Origin: an uncultured Blastococcus sp.
GTDB taxonomy: Bacteria; Actinomycetota; Actinomycetes; Mycobacteriales; Geodermatophilaceae
DNA: 45,040 nucleotides
Assembly: GCA_902805535.1 (NCBI GenBank)
Contig: CADCTN010000034.1
Coordinates: forward strand, 1-45,040
Direction: 5' to 3'
This document shows, piece after piece, positions 1 through 8,668 of the stretch (position 1 is the stretch's first letter; every line of letters begins with the position of its first letter). The translations under genes and the position numbers were made by a program. The notes beneath the pieces are model-generated. The model was given only the letters and a program-made list of their open reading frames with translations. It searched no databases and was not told where the DNA came from.

Positions 1-3000
1 GCGCCCGCCGCGCCCCCGACCGACCGCAAGCCCGCCGCCGGCACCTCGTCGCAGGCCGCGAAGCCCGCCGCCGCCCTCGGCAGCGACGGCACCACGATCC
101 CGCTGCGGGGCGCCGCGAACGCGGTCGTCAAGAACATGAACGCCTCGCTGGCCGTCCCCACGGCCACGAGCGTGCGCGCCGTGCCCGCCAAGCTGCTCGC
201 CGACAACCGCGTCGTCATCAACAACCAGCTCCGGCGCACCCGCGGCGGCAAGATCAGCTTCACCCACCTCATCGGCTACGCCCTGGTCAAGGCGCTCGTC
301 GACTTCCCGGTGATGAACCGGCACTTCGCCGAGTCCGACGGCAGGCCGACGGTCGTGCAGCCCGACCACGTCAACCTCGGCCTGGCCATCGACCTGGCCG
401 GGAGGAACGGGCAGCGCTCGCTGGTGGTCGTGTCGATCAAGGGCTGCGAGGCGATGAACTTCGCCCAGTTCTGGTCGGCCTACGAGGACATCGTGCGCAA
501 GGCCCGCCAGGGCGCGCTCACCGCCGAGGACTTCGCCGGCACCACCATCAGCCTCACCAACCCCGGCACGCTGGGCACCAACCACTCGGTGCCGCGGCTG
601 ATGCAGGGCCAGGGCACGATCGTCGGCGTCGGGGCGATGGAGTACCCGGCCGAGTTCCAGGGCGCCAGCGACGAGCGGCTCGCCCAGATCGGCATCAGCA
701 AGATCATCACGCTGACGTCGACCTACGACCACCGGATCATCCAGGGCGCCGAGTCCGGCGACTTCCTGCGCCGCCTGCACGCGCTGCTGCTGGGCGAGGA
801 CGGCTTCTACGACAAGGTCTTCCGCTCGCTGCGGATCCCCTACGAGCCGGTGCGCTGGATGCCGGACGTGCGGATCACGCGCGAGGGGCAGATCGACAAG
901 GAAGCCCGGGTCATCGAGGTCATCGAGGCCTACCGGCGCAACGGCCACCTCATGGCCGACACCGACCCGCTCGAGTTCAAGGTCCGCACCCACCCCGACC
1001 TCGACATCCTCCAGCACGGCCTGACGCTCTGGGACCTCGACCGGTCCTTCCCGGTGGGCGGGTTCGCCGGCGAGCGACTGATGGCGCTGCGCGACATCCT
1101 CGGCGTGCTGCGCAACTCCTACTGCCGCACCGTCGGCGTCGAGTACATGCACATCACCGATCCCGAGGAGCGCGAGTGGCTCCAGGCGCGGATCGAGGTC
1201 AAGCACGAGCAGCCCGACCGGGACAAGCAGAAGCACGTGCTCGGCCGGCTGAACGCCGCCGAGGCGTTCGAGACCTTCCTGCAGACCAAGTACGTCGGCC
1301 AGAAGCGGTTCAGCCTCGAGGGCGGCGAGTCGGTGATCCCGATCCTGGACGAGGTGCTGATCGCCGGCACCGACCACGGGCTCGACGAGGTCGCGATCGG
1401 CATGGCCCACCGCGGCCGGCTCAACATCCTGGCCAACGTGCTGGGCAAGAGCTACGCGAAGATCTTCGGCGAGTTCGAGGGCAACATCGACCCCGGCACG
1501 GTCCAGGGGTCCGGTGACGTGAAGTACCACCTCGGGGCCGAGGGGACGTTCAGCAACCCGTTCCGCCCCGACGCCGGGATCGCCGTCTCGCTGGCCAGCA
1601 ACCCGAGCCACCTCGAGACGGTCAACCCCGTGCTCGAGGGGATCGTGCGGGCCAAGCAAGACATGATCGACAAGGGCGAGCAGGGGTACACCGTGCTGCC
1701 GGTCCTGCTGCACGGTGACTCCGCGTTCGCCGGGCAGGGCGTGGTCGCCGAGACCCTGAACCTCTCGCAGCTGCGCGGCTACCGCACCGGCGGCACCGTG
1801 CACGTGGTGATCAACAACCAGGTCGGCTTCACCACCAGCCCGACGGCGGCCCGGTCGAGCCTCTACTCGACCGACGTGGCGCGGATGGTCAACGCCCCGA
1901 TCTTCCACGTCAACGGTGACGACCCCGAGGCGTGCGTGCGCGTGGCCCGGCTGGCCGTGGAGTACCGGCAGGCGTTCCGGAAGGACGTCGTCATCGACCT
2001 GGTCTGCTACCGCCGGCGCGGCCACAACGAGGGCGACGACCCGTCGATGACCCAGCCGCAGATGTACGACATCATCGACCGCAAGCGCTCGGTCCGGAAG
2101 CTCTACACCGAGGCGCTGGTGGGCCGCGGCGACATCACCCTGGAAGATGCCGAGGAGGCCCTCAAGGACTACCGCGGACAGCTGGAGCGGGCCTTCGCCG
2201 AGACCCACGACGCCCAGGACTCCTCCAAGCCCGAGCCGGTGATGGATCCGCGCACGCCGCAGGAGTCCACCGTGAAGACGGCGATCACGCGCGAGGTCCT
2301 CAAGGCCATCGGCGACGCCCACGTCTCCTTCCCGCCGAGCTTCACCCCGCACCCGAAGCTGCAGAAGATGCTCGAGAAGCGCGCGGCGATGGCCAGCGAG
2401 GGCGGCATCGACTGGGCCATGGGCGAGCTGCTGGCGTTCGGCTCGCTGCTCACCGAGGGCGTCCCGGTCCGGCTGGCGGGGCAGGACTCCCGCCGGGGCA
2501 CCTTCGTGCAGCGCCACTCGGTGCTCATCGACCGGACGAGCGGCGCGGAGTACACCCCGCTGGCCAACCTCGGCGAGGACCAGGCGAAGTTCTTCGTCTA
2601 CGACTCGCTGCTCAGCGAGTACGCGGCGCTGGGCTTCGAGTACGGCTACTCGGTGGCCAACCAGAAGGCCCTGGTGCTGTGGGAGGCGCAGTTCGGCGAC
2701 TTCGTCGACGGCGCCCAGATGGTGATCGACGAGTTCATCAGCTCCGGCGAGGCCAAGTGGGGCCAGCGCTCCGGCGTCGTCATGCTGCTCCCGCACGGAC
2801 TCGAGGGCCAGGGGCCCGACCACTCCAGCGGCCGGATCGAGCGGTTCCTGCAGCTGTCGGCGGAGAACAACATGACCGTCGCGAACTGCTCCACCCCGGC
2901 CAACTACTTCCACCTGCTGCGCCGCCAGGCGCTGTCGGACGTGCACCGGCCGCTGGTCGTGTTCACGCCCAAGTCGCTGCTGCGGGCCAAGGCGGCGGTC

Positions 3001-3447
3001 AGCGCCGTCGAGGACTTCACCGAGCAGAACTTCCGCCCGGTGCTGCCCGACGCCGGCGTGGGTGGCACCCCGCTCGATGCCGCCGCGGTGAAGCGCGTGC
3101 TGCTGTGCAGCGGCAAGGTGGCCTACGACCTGATGGCACAGCGGGAGGCCGAGGGCATCACCGACGTCGCGGTGGTGCGGGTGGAGCAGCTGTACCCGCT
3201 GCCCTCCGACCAGATCCGCGAGGCGCTGGAGCGCTACCCGGACGCCGGCGACGTCGTCTGGGTGCAGGAGGAGCCGATGAACATGGGCGCCTGGCAGTTC
3301 ATGGCCGTCAACCTCCCCGAGCACCTGCCGCAGGACCGGACCTTCCGCCGGGTCAGCCGGCGGGCGTCGGCCAGCCCCGCGGTGGGGTCGGCCAAGGTGC
3401 ACGAGGTCGAGCAGCGGCAGCTCGTCGCCGAGGCGTTCGCGGACTGA
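1..3447 (+). CDS. kgd: Multifunctional 2-oxoglutarate decarboxylase/dehydrogenase E1 with fused acyltransferase domain (5' truncated)
   Basis: This is the actinobacterial Kgd, which acts on 2-oxoglutarate in the TCA cycle as a ThDP-dependent E1 carrying its own E2-type acyltransferase domain. The frame is open from base 1, so the N-terminus lies outside the window; 1148 residues are visible, against about 1230 in M. tuberculosis KGD. The ORF-track start at 136 is an internal Met. An Ala/Pro-rich linker is followed by the acyltransferase domain with its [13 protein letters not shown] motif near visible residue 241. The E1 part shows MAHRGRLN (about 468), GDSAFAGQG (about 571) and RGHNEGDDP (about 673). 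In mycobacteria the FHA protein GarA inhibits this enzyme. The stop codon lies 4 bases before the DUF6104 gene. Confidence 0.97.
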   Translation, partial: APAAPPTDRKPAAGTSSQAAKPAAALGSDGTTIPLRGAANAVVKNMNASLAVPTATSVRAVPAKLLADNRVVINNQLRRTRGGKISFTHLIGYALVKALVDFPVMNRHFAESDGRPTVVQPDHVNLGLAIDLAGRNGQRSLVVVSIKGCEAMNFAQFWSAYEDIVRKARQGALTAEDFAGTTISLTNPGTLGTNHSVPRLMQGQGTIVGVGAMEYPAEFQGASDERLAQIGISKIITLTSTYDHRIIQGAESGDFLRRLHALLLGEDGFYDKVFRSLRIPYEPVRWMPDVRITREGQIDKEARVIEVIEAYRRNGHLMADTDPLEFKVRTHPDLDILQHGLTLWDLDRSFPVGGFAGERLMALRDILGVLRNSYCRTVGVEYMHITDPEEREWLQARIEVKHEQPDRDKQKHVLGRLNAAEAFETFLQTKYVGQKRFSLEGGESVIPILDEVLIAGTDHGLDEVAIGMAHRGRLNILANVLGKSYAKIFGEFEGNIDPGTVQGSGDVKYHLGAEGTFSNPFRPDAGIAVSLASNPSHLETVNPVLEGIVRAKQDMIDKGEQGYTVLPVLLHGDSAFAGQGVVAETLNLSQLRGYRTGGTVHVVINNQVGFTTSPTAARSSLYSTDVARMVNAPIFHVNGDDPEACVRVARLAVEYRQAFRKDVVIDLVCYRRRGHNEGDDPSMTQPQMYDIIDRKRSVRKLYTEALVGRGDITLEDAEEALKDYRGQLERAFAETHDAQDSSKPEPVMDPRTPQESTVKTAITREVLKAIGDAHVSFPPSFTPHPKLQKMLEKRAAMASEGGIDWAMGELLAFGSLLTEGVPVRLAGQDSRRGTFVQRHSVLIDRTSGAEYTPLANLGEDQAKFFVYDSLLSEYAALGFEYGYSVANQKALVLWEAQFGDFVDGAQMVIDEFISSGEAKWGQRSGVVMLLPHGLEGQGPDHSSGRIERFLQLSAENNMTVANCSTPANYFHLLRRQALSDVHRPLVVFTPKSLLRAKAAVSAVEDFTEQNFRPVLPDAGVGGTPLDAAAVKRVLLCSGKVAYDLMAQREAEGITDVAVVRVEQLYPLPSDQIREALERYPDAGDVVWVQEEPMNMGAWQFMAVNLPEHLPQDRTFRRVSRRASASPAVGSAKVHEVEQRQLVAEAFAD

Positions 3448-3451
3448 GGAC

Positions 3452-3643
3452 ATGTACTTCACCGATCGCGGGCTCGAGGAGCTGACCGACCGGCGGGGCG
3501 AGGAGCAGGTCACCCTCGCCTGGCTGGCCGGTCAGCTGCAGGCGTTCGTGGACCAGCACCCCGACTTCGAGGTGCCGGTCGAGCGGCTGGCCACCTGGCT
3601 GGCCCGGGGCGGCACGGACGACGACGCGGACCTGGACGACTGA
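3452..3643 (+). CDS. DUF6104 family small protein
   Basis: This 63-residue acidic protein of unknown function begins MYFTDRGLEEL and continues with RRGEEQVTL and an RLATWLAR segment, the pattern of the DUF6104 family found directly after kgd in many actinobacteria. It starts 4 bases after the kgd stop, and its GAGGA ribosome site overlaps that stop, so the two genes are almost certainly cotranscribed and translationally coupled. No signal peptide or membrane segment is seen. The last codons end in DDDADLDD, and the stop region carries a 14-bp tandem duplication (separate entry). The role is unknown; the tight linkage suggests a function tied to Kgd, which is inference. Confidence 0.85.
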   Translation: MYFTDRGLEELTDRRGEEQVTLAWLAGQLQAFVDQHPDFEVPVERLATWLARGGTDDDADLDD

Positions 3644-3658
3644 GCCTGGACGACTGAG
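3631..3658. repeat. 14-bp tandem duplication over the DUF6104 stop codon
   Basis: The unit CCTGGACGACTGAG occurs twice back to back (3631-3644 and 3645-3658). The first copy holds the final Leu-Asp-Asp codons and the stop. The second copy repeats the same codons and stop in the 3' UTR, in a different register (+2). It looks like a small slippage duplication with no effect on the protein. Confidence 0.8.
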
Positions 3659-3717
3659 CCGGGACCCCTCCAGCGCGCCTGACCCGGGGTCGGTCGTCCG
3701 GGCCTCACCCTGGGTCC

Positions 3718-4431
3718 GTGCTCGGTCACTCGCATGCCCTGTCCGGGCTCGCCGCCGGCGCCGCGACGCTCCCCTGGGCCCCGGTGCACGGCGCCGTCGC
3801 GCAGGTCGCCTGGATCTCCGCGGCGGGCGGGTTCGCGATGCTGCCCGACCTGGACCAGCGGGGCTCCACCATCTCGCGGATGTGGGGCCCGGCCACCGAC
3901 GTCCCGTCCGGGTTGGTCGGAACGGTCGCCCGGGGCCACCGCTGGGGCACGCACGACGCGATCCTCGGGCCCGTCGTCTTCGGCTTGCTGGCCCACCTCG
4001 CCGCCGGGGCCTACTGGTCGAGCCTGCTGCTGATGGCGCTGGCCATCGGGCTGGCCCTGCGGGCGCTGCACTTCGTCATCCCCGGCCGCGCCGAGAACAC
4101 CGTGATCGGCAACCTCGTGCTGTCGTGGGGCGGGGCGTACCTCCTGCTGGCGCACAGTCCGGGCCCGGCCTGGCTGCCCTACGCGGTGGCCCTCGGGGTG
4201 CTGACGCACACCGCGGGTGACTTCCTGACCAAGGAAGGCATCCCCGTCCCGCTGTTCTGGCTGCTCCGGCGCAGCCGTCTGGCGCCGATCCACCTGCGCA
4301 CCGGCGCCGTGGTGGAGCAGGCGGTCCTGGTGCCGGCCTTCCTGATCGCGATCGCCGTCTTCGGCTACCTCAACACCTCGGCGCGCGGCACCGTGGACCC
4401 CTTGGTGGAGCGGCTGCTCAGCCTCGGCTGA
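3718..4431 (+). CDS. YdjM-family metal-dependent membrane hydrolase
   Basis: A 237-residue membrane protein starting MLGHSHALSGLAAG. The His-rich GHSH start followed by glycine-rich hydrophobic helices is typical of the YdjM/DUF457 family (LexA-binding inner-membrane hydrolase-like proteins). Further conserved-looking residues are LPDLDQRGST (about 42-51) and HTAGDFLTKEG in the second half. About five hydrophobic stretches are present. The substrate is unknown. The GTG start lies 6 bases after CACCCT, a weak version of the leaderless -10 pattern seen across this window; no ribosome site is evident. It converges on the malic enzyme gene, with 9 bases between the two stops. Confidence 0.8.
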   Translation: MLGHSHALSGLAAGAATLPWAPVHGAVAQVAWISAAGGFAMLPDLDQRGSTISRMWGPATDVPSGLVGTVARGHRWGTHDAILGPVVFGLLAHLAAGAYWSSLLLMALAIGLALRALHFVIPGRAENTVIGNLVLSWGGAYLLLAHSPGPAWLPYAVALGVLTHTAGDFLTKEGIPVPLFWLLRRSRLAPIHLRTGAVVEQAVLVPAFLIAIAVFGYLNTSARGTVDPLVERLLSLG

Positions 4432-4440
4432 GCGGCCCTG

Positions 4441-5631
4441 TCAGCGGGTGACGCCCTGCTCCCGCGCGCAGGAGGCCACGGCGGTGGCCACGGCGTCGAC
4501 GACCCGGCCGTCCAGGGGGCTCGGGACGATGTAGTCGGCGCGCACCTCGTCACCGACCACGTCGGCGATCGCGGTCGCCGCGGCCAGCTTCATCTCCTCG
4601 GTGATCGACCGCGCACCGGCGTCGATGGCCCCGCGGAAGATGCCGGGGAACGCCAGCACGTTGTTGATCTGGTTCGCCAGGTCGCTGCGGCCGGTGGCGA
4701 CGACGGCGGCGTACTTCGCCGCCATGCCCGGGTCGACCTCCGGCGTCGGATTGGCCAGGGAGAACACGATGCAGCCCGGCGCCATCGAGGCGATCGCGGC
4801 CTCGGGGACCGACCCACCCGACAGCCCCAGGTAGACGTCGGCGCCCTCCAGCGCCCCCACCATCGTCCCGGCGTACCCGGCCCGGTTGGTGTTCTCGACC
4901 AGCCACCGCTTGATCGGGGTCAGGTCCTCGCGTCCGGCGTGCAGCACGCCCTTGGAGTCGGCCACGGCGATGTCGCCGACGCCCGCCTCGAGCAGGATCT
5001 TCGTGCACGCGACGCCCGCAGCTCCCGCCCCCGCGACGACGACCCGCAGGTCGGCCAGCGGCCGGCCGACCACCTTGGCGGCGTTCCGCAGGGCGGCCAG
5101 CACGACGATCGCCGTCCCGTGCTGGTCGTCGTGCATGACCGGGATGTCCAGGCGCTCCCGCAGGCGGGCCTCGATCTCGAAGCAGCGCGGGGCGCTGATG
5201 TCCTCGAGGTTGATGCCACCGAAGGACGGCGCGATCGCCGCCACGGTCTCGACGATCGTGTCCACGTCGGTGGTGGCCAGCACCACCGGGACGGCGGACA
5301 GGCCCGCGAGCTCCTTGAAGAGGCAGGCCTTCCCCTCCATGACCGGCAGCGACGCGGCCGGCCCGATGTCCCCGAGACCGAGCACCGCCGTGCCGTCGGA
5401 GACGACGGCCACGACCCGCGGGGCCCAGGTGAACCGGCGGGCCAGGTCGGGCTCGGCGGCGATCGCGCTGGAGACGCGCGCGACCCCGGGGGTGTAGGTG
5501 AGCGCCAGGTCGGCCATGGACCCGATCGCGCGGGTGCAGACCATCGACAGCTTCCCGCCCTCGTGGACGGCGAACGCCGGGTCGTCGGCGAAGCGGTCGG
5601 TCGTCGGCTCGCCGATGGAGTTGCCACCCAT
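4441..5631 (-). CDS. NAD(P)-dependent malic enzyme
   Basis: Oxidative decarboxylation of malate to pyruvate, in the cytoplasm. 396 residues, the short bacterial form without the C-terminal phosphotransacetylase-like domain. Visible motifs are YTPGVARV near residue 46, SDGTAVLGLGDIGP near 80, the MHDDQHGTA active-site segment near 165, a VVVAGAGAAGVACTKI Rossmann loop near 197, and SNPTPE-like ANPTPEVDPG. The ORF track starts at a GTG two codons upstream (5637). I prefer ATG 5631, because a TACGCT -10 hexamer ends 8 bases before it and only 2 before the GTG, matching the leaderless spacing used elsewhere here. Coenzyme preference cannot be read from the sequence. Confidence 0.93.
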   Translation of the reverse strand: MGGNSIGEPTTDRFADDPAFAVHEGGKLSMVCTRAIGSMADLALTYTPGVARVSSAIAAEPDLARRFTWAPRVVAVVSDGTAVLGLGDIGPAASLPVMEGKACLFKELAGLSAVPVVLATTDVDTIVETVAAIAPSFGGINLEDISAPRCFEIEARLRERLDIPVMHDDQHGTAIVVLAALRNAAKVVGRPLADLRVVVAGAGAAGVACTKILLEAGVGDIAVADSKGVLHAGREDLTPIKRWLVENTNRAGYAGTMVGALEGADVYLGLSGGSVPEAAIASMAPGCIVFSLANPTPEVDPGMAAKYAAVVATGRSDLANQINNVLAFPGIFRGAIDAGARSITEEMKLAAATAIADVVGDEVRADYIVPSPLDGRVVDAVATAVASCAREQGVTR

Positions 5632-5639
5632 GGACACCG

Positions 5640-5645
5640 AGCGTA
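5640..5645 (-). promoter_or_regulatory. Leaderless -10 element for malic enzyme
   Basis: TACGCT on the minus strand with an 8-base spacer to ATG 5631. No ribosome site is present, so the transcript probably begins at or next to the start codon. Confidence 0.55.
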
Positions 5646-5686
5646 TCGGGGGTCGGTCCGCCCAGGCCGGTCAGGGCCGCGGCGGC

Positions 5687-6064
5687 TCAGATCGACGGTG
5701 CGGCGGGCAGTGCCCCCGGCCGGGGCCACAGCCGGGCCACGACGCGTCCCACGACGACGGCCGGCCCGAAGGACCGGCTGTCGTCGGTGGCGAACTCGTT
5801 GTCGCCTTCCAGCCAGTGCCCCCCCGGGACCGCCCGGCGGACCCGCTTGACGACGAGCAGTTCCGGCCGGGACGGGAACCGGGCCAGGACGACGTCCCCC
5901 GGGGCCAGGCGGGACGTGGGGCGGACGCGGCGGACCAGCAGCCGGTCGCCGTGCCGCACGGTGGGGGACATCGACGGACCGGTCACCCGCGCCACGTTCC
6001 AGGCTGCGTCGAGACCAGGAACGGGCGCCTGGGCCCCGTCTCCCGCACTGTCGCCGTGGATCAC
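5687..6064 (-). CDS. sodX: S26-family signal peptidase, probable NiSOD maturation protease (SodX-like)
   Basis: A 125-residue S26-type serine protease. The Ser of GPSMSPTV (about residue 33) and the Lys of LLVVKRV form the catalytic Ser/Lys dyad, and GDNEFATDDSRSFGPA is the usual S26 box. It faces sodN with 51 bases between starts, and the protein is small and lacks an obvious membrane anchor, so it is probably the peptidase that removes the SodN leader and exposes the nickel-binding N-terminal His. The start is uncertain: I chose GTG 6064, and another GTG lies about 7 codons before the GPSM motif. The long ORF-track extension to 6676 runs antisense through sodN and is rejected. Confidence 0.82.
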   Translation of the reverse strand: MIHGDSAGDGAQAPVPGLDAAWNVARVTGPSMSPTVRHGDRLLVRRVRPTSRLAPGDVVLARFPSRPELLVVKRVRRAVPGGHWLEGDNEFATDDSRSFGPAVVVGRVVARLWPRPGALPAAPSI

Positions 6065-6070
6065 CGCGAG

Positions 6071-6076
6071 TAGGGT
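6071..6076 (+). promoter_or_regulatory. -10 element and leader of sodN
   Basis: TAGGGT at 6071-6076 predicts transcription from about 6083, giving a leader of about 33 bases. A clear GGAGG ribosome site sits at 6104-6108, 7 bases before ATG 6116. This is a leadered promoter, in contrast to the many leaderless ones in the window. Confidence 0.55.
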
Positions 6077-6115
6077 TCCAGACGACCCAACCCCACGACA
6101 TCCGGAGGCACCTCC

Positions 6116-6535
6116 ATGCGTCTCACCCGCATGTTCTCCGCCCGCGTCGTCCAGGTGCTGGAGGCCACCGCGCACTGCGACCTCCCCTGCGGCGTGTACG
6201 ACCCGGCCCAGGCCCGCATCGAGGCGGAGTCGGTCAAGGCCATCCAGGAGAAGTACCAGGGCAACGAGGACCCGGTCTACCGCACCCGCGCCATCCTGAT
6301 CAAGGAGCAGCGGTCGGACCTGGTCAAGCACCACCTGTGGGTGCTCTGGACCGATTACTTCAAGCCCCCGCACTTCGAGAAGTACCCCCAGCTGCACGAG
6401 CTGTTCAACAAGGCCACCAAGCAGGCCGGCGCGGCCGGCGGCAAGGGCAGCATGGACCCCGCCGAGGGCCAGAAGCTGCTCGACTACATCGCCGAGATCG
6501 ACAAGATCTTCTGGGAGACGAAGGCCGCCGCCTGA
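6116..6535 (+). CDS. sodN: Nickel-containing superoxide dismutase precursor
   Basis: Dismutates superoxide using nickel held by an N-terminal hook. The 139-residue precursor has a 19-residue leader ending ATA, then the hook HCDLPCGVYD, whose His, two Cys and backbone bind nickel once the leader is removed before His20. The rest (DPAQARIEAESVK, IKEQRSDLVKHHLWVLW, the PHFEKYP segment) matches actinobacterial SodN, a four-helix bundle that forms hexamers. The leader is not a secretion signal, so the enzyme is cytoplasmic. The divergent S26 peptidase is the likely leader protease. In Streptomyces sodN responds to nickel via Nur; I did not identify a Nur box here. Confidence 0.97.
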   Translation: MRLTRMFSARVVQVLEATAHCDLPCGVYDPAQARIEAESVKAIQEKYQGNEDPVYRTRAILIKEQRSDLVKHHLWVLWTDYFKPPHFEKYPQLHELFNKATKQAGAAGGKGSMDPAEGQKLLDYIAEIDKIFWETKAAA

Positions 6536-6552
6536 CCTCCCCGCAACGCCTC

Positions 6553-6590
6553 GGACGGCGCCGGTCGACACCCGTCGGCCGGCGCCGTCC
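6553..6590 (+). terminator. Hairpin terminator after sodN
   Basis: A perfect 12-bp GC stem, GGACGGCGCCGG (6553-6564) pairing with 6579-6590, with a 14-base loop, 18 bases beyond the sodN stop. There is no U tract, as usual in high-GC actinobacteria. Confidence 0.6.
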
Positions 6591-6690
6591 GTCGTCCTGG
6601 GCGCCAGCCCCGGCAAACCTCCCCGGCCCGTGGTGAACAGCACGTATCGGCAGGTGAGGGCCCGGGCACGCACCATCGTCCGGGGACGCC

Positions 6691-6696
6691 TAGGGT
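6691..6696 (+). promoter_or_regulatory. Leaderless -10 element for the PP2C phosphatase
   Basis: TAGGGT ends 6 bases before ATG 6703, so a transcript starting on the ATG is expected. The same transcript would carry AGGAG at 6714-6718 ahead of an in-frame GTG at 6724. Confidence 0.55.
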
Positions 6697-6702
6697 CGTC
6701 CG

Positions 6703-7956
6703 ATGCCGAAGTCAGGAGTCTCCGTGATCGACGTCGGCGCGCTGCTGCACCACGTGGAGGACGCCGCCCCCATCGACGCCGTCGAGGTCGTCGCGGCGGA
6801 GCTCGGCGAGATGGTCGACGCGACGGCGGTGACCCTGCTCATCGCGGACTTCAGCGGCCGGGCCGTCGTCCGGCTCACCTCGGCCGGGCTGGTCGACGGC
6901 GCTCGCGGGCAGGGCGTGGAGCAGGCCGAGACCCTTCCGCTGTCCGGCACGACGTACGAGAAGGTCCTGCGCACGCAACAGGCCGACGTCCAGGACGTCG
7001 GCGACGGCGCGCGGATGGTCGTCCCGGTGACCGACCGCGGGGACGCCATCGGGCTGCTGGAGCTCGACCTGCCGCGGTACCCGTCCGAGGACGAGGTCGC
7101 CGACATCAGCGGCGCGGCCCACGCCCTGGCCTACGTCGTCATCGCCGCGCGTCGCCACACCGACGTCTTCGAGTGGGGCCAGCGCTCCACCCCCTTCGCC
7201 CTCGCCGCCGAGATCCAGCGCCGCCTGCTGCCGGCCTCCTACACCTGCGAGGCCGGGCAGTTCACCCTCGCCGGCTGGCTGGAGCCCGCGGCGACCGTGG
7301 GCGGCGACACCTTCGACTACACGCTGGACCGGGACTACCTGCACGTCTCCATCACCGACGCCGTCGGGCACCAGGTGGCGGCGTCCCTGCTCGCGACCCT
7401 CCTGGTGGGCAGCCTGCGCAACGGACGGCGCAAGGGCCTGGACCTGGCCGGGCAGGCGCGGTACGCCAACGACTCGCTGGCGCAGAACAGCGCGCCCGGT
7501 CAGTTCGTGACCGGGCAGCTGCTGCGGCTGGACCTGTGCGCGGGCCGGGCGGAGATCGTCAACGCCGGCCACACCCTCCCGCTCCGCCTGCGGGACGGGA
7601 AGGTGGAGGAGGTCGCGCTGGCCGTGGAGGCGCCCTTCGGCGTCGTGCCGGGCAAGGACTTCCTCGTGCAGCCCTTCCCGCTGGAGCCTGGCGACCGGAT
7701 CGTGTTCCTGACCGACGGGATGGTCGAGCGCAACGCCGCGGCCTTCGACGTCGCCGCCGCCCTGGCCGCCAGCGCCGAGCTGCACCCCCGGGAGGTCGTG
7801 CACGAGCTCGGTGCGGCGGTCCTGAAGGCCACCGGCGGGGACCTCGAGGACGACGCCACGATGGTCTGCCTGGACTGGTACGGGGGTCCGCCGCGCGGTC
7901 GGACGACGGAGTTCGGCGCCGATCGGGACCTCGCCTCGGCGCCCGCCGGACCCTGA
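6703..7956 (+). CDS. GAF-like plus SpoIIE/PP2C-type serine phosphatase
   Basis: A 417-residue cytoplasmic protein phosphatase of the PPM/SpoIIE class, the type that commonly dephosphorylates anti-sigma-factor antagonists. An N-terminal GAF-like sensor region (about 10-155) precedes the phosphatase, recognised by AAEIQRRLLP (about 168), VGGDTFDY in place of the usual GGDWYD metal motif, the DAVGHQVAASLLA segment, NAGHTLPL and the LTDGMVERN metal motif near 340. The ligand is not evident. Two starts compete: ATG 6703, placed for leaderless translation, and GTG 6724, with AGGAG five bases upstream. It stands alone, between sodN and the phospholipid genes; no anti-sigma partner is adjacent. Confidence 0.88.
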   Translation: MPKSGVSVIDVGALLHHVEDAAPIDAVEVVAAELGEMVDATAVTLLIADFSGRAVVRLTSAGLVDGARGQGVEQAETLPLSGTTYEKVLRTQQADVQDVGDGARMVVPVTDRGDAIGLLELDLPRYPSEDEVADISGAAHALAYVVIAARRHTDVFEWGQRSTPFALAAEIQRRLLPASYTCEAGQFTLAGWLEPAATVGGDTFDYTLDRDYLHVSITDAVGHQVAASLLATLLVGSLRNGRRKGLDLAGQARYANDSLAQNSAPGQFVTGQLLRLDLCAGRAEIVNAGHTLPLRLRDGKVEEVALAVEAPFGVVPGKDFLVQPFPLEPGDRIVFLTDGMVERNAAAFDVAAALAASAELHPREVVHELGAAVLKATGGDLEDDATMVCLDWYGGPPRGRTTEFGADRDLASAPAGP

Positions 7957-7983
7957 CGGCGGACCGGCGCACACCCGTGCCGG

Positions 7984-7989
7984 TACCGT
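7984..7989 (+). promoter_or_regulatory. -10 element for the psd operon
   Basis: TACCGT with 10 bases to ATG 8000. The spacing implies a leader of only a few bases, and no ribosome site is present. Confidence 0.45.
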
Positions 7990-7999
7990 TCGGCACACC

Positions 8000-8656
8000 A
8001 TGCGCATCGACCGGGCCGGGTGGCCTTTCATCACCGGACCCCTGGCCCCCGCGGCCCTCGCAGCCCTCGCCGGACGCCGGTGGGCGGCGTGGCCGTTCCT
8101 GGGGCTGTCGGCCTACATGGCGCTCTTCTTCCGGGACCCCGACCGTCGCTGCGACACCGTCGCGCCCCACCCGGACGACGTCCTCTCCCCCGCCGACGGC
8201 GTGGTGATGGTCGCCGGGACGCCGCAGGACGGCGTCGCTCCCGACGGGAACTGGCAGCAGGTCAGCGTCTTCCTCTCCGTGGTCGACGTGCACGTCAACC
8301 GGTCGCCGTACCGCGGCGAGGTCGTGCAGAGCTCCTACCGCAAGGGCAGCTTCCTGGCCGCCTACCGCAAGGAGTCCGCGCACCGGAACGAGCGCAGCGA
8401 GCTGTGGCTGCGGAACGGCGAGGGCCCCGGCGCCCGCACCGTCGTCTTCCGGCAGATCGTGGGCGTCCTGGCCCGCCGGATCGTCACGCGCACGGGACCG
8501 GGGCAGCGGCTGGCCACCGGCGAGCGCATGGGCCTGATGAAGTTCGGCTCGCGCATGGACGTGTTCGTCCCGCCGGAGTGCACGGTGGCCGTGACGAGGG
8601 GACAGCGGGTGCGGGGCGGCGAGACCGTCATCGCGCGCTGGCCCGCCGCGGGCTGA
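8000..8656 (+). CDS. psd: Phosphatidylserine decarboxylase proenzyme
   Basis: Converts phosphatidylserine to phosphatidylethanolamine at the membrane, using a pyruvoyl group made by self-cleavage. The 218-residue short-form proenzyme has an N-terminal membrane segment (about 12-40), SPADGVV near residue 63, DVHVNRSPYRG near 96, and the FGSRMDVF cleavage motif near residue 182, where the bond between Gly and Ser is cut. It precedes pssA by 12 bases, so one operon makes phosphatidylserine and then decarboxylates it. Confidence 0.95.
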   Translation: MRIDRAGWPFITGPLAPAALAALAGRRWAAWPFLGLSAYMALFFRDPDRRCDTVAPHPDDVLSPADGVVMVAGTPQDGVAPDGNWQQVSVFLSVVDVHVNRSPYRGEVVQSSYRKGSFLAAYRKESAHRNERSELWLRNGEGPGARTVVFRQIVGVLARRIVTRTGPGQRLATGERMGLMKFGSRMDVFVPPECTVAVTRGQRVRGGETVIARWPAAG

Positions 8657-8668
8657 GGAGGTCGCGCC

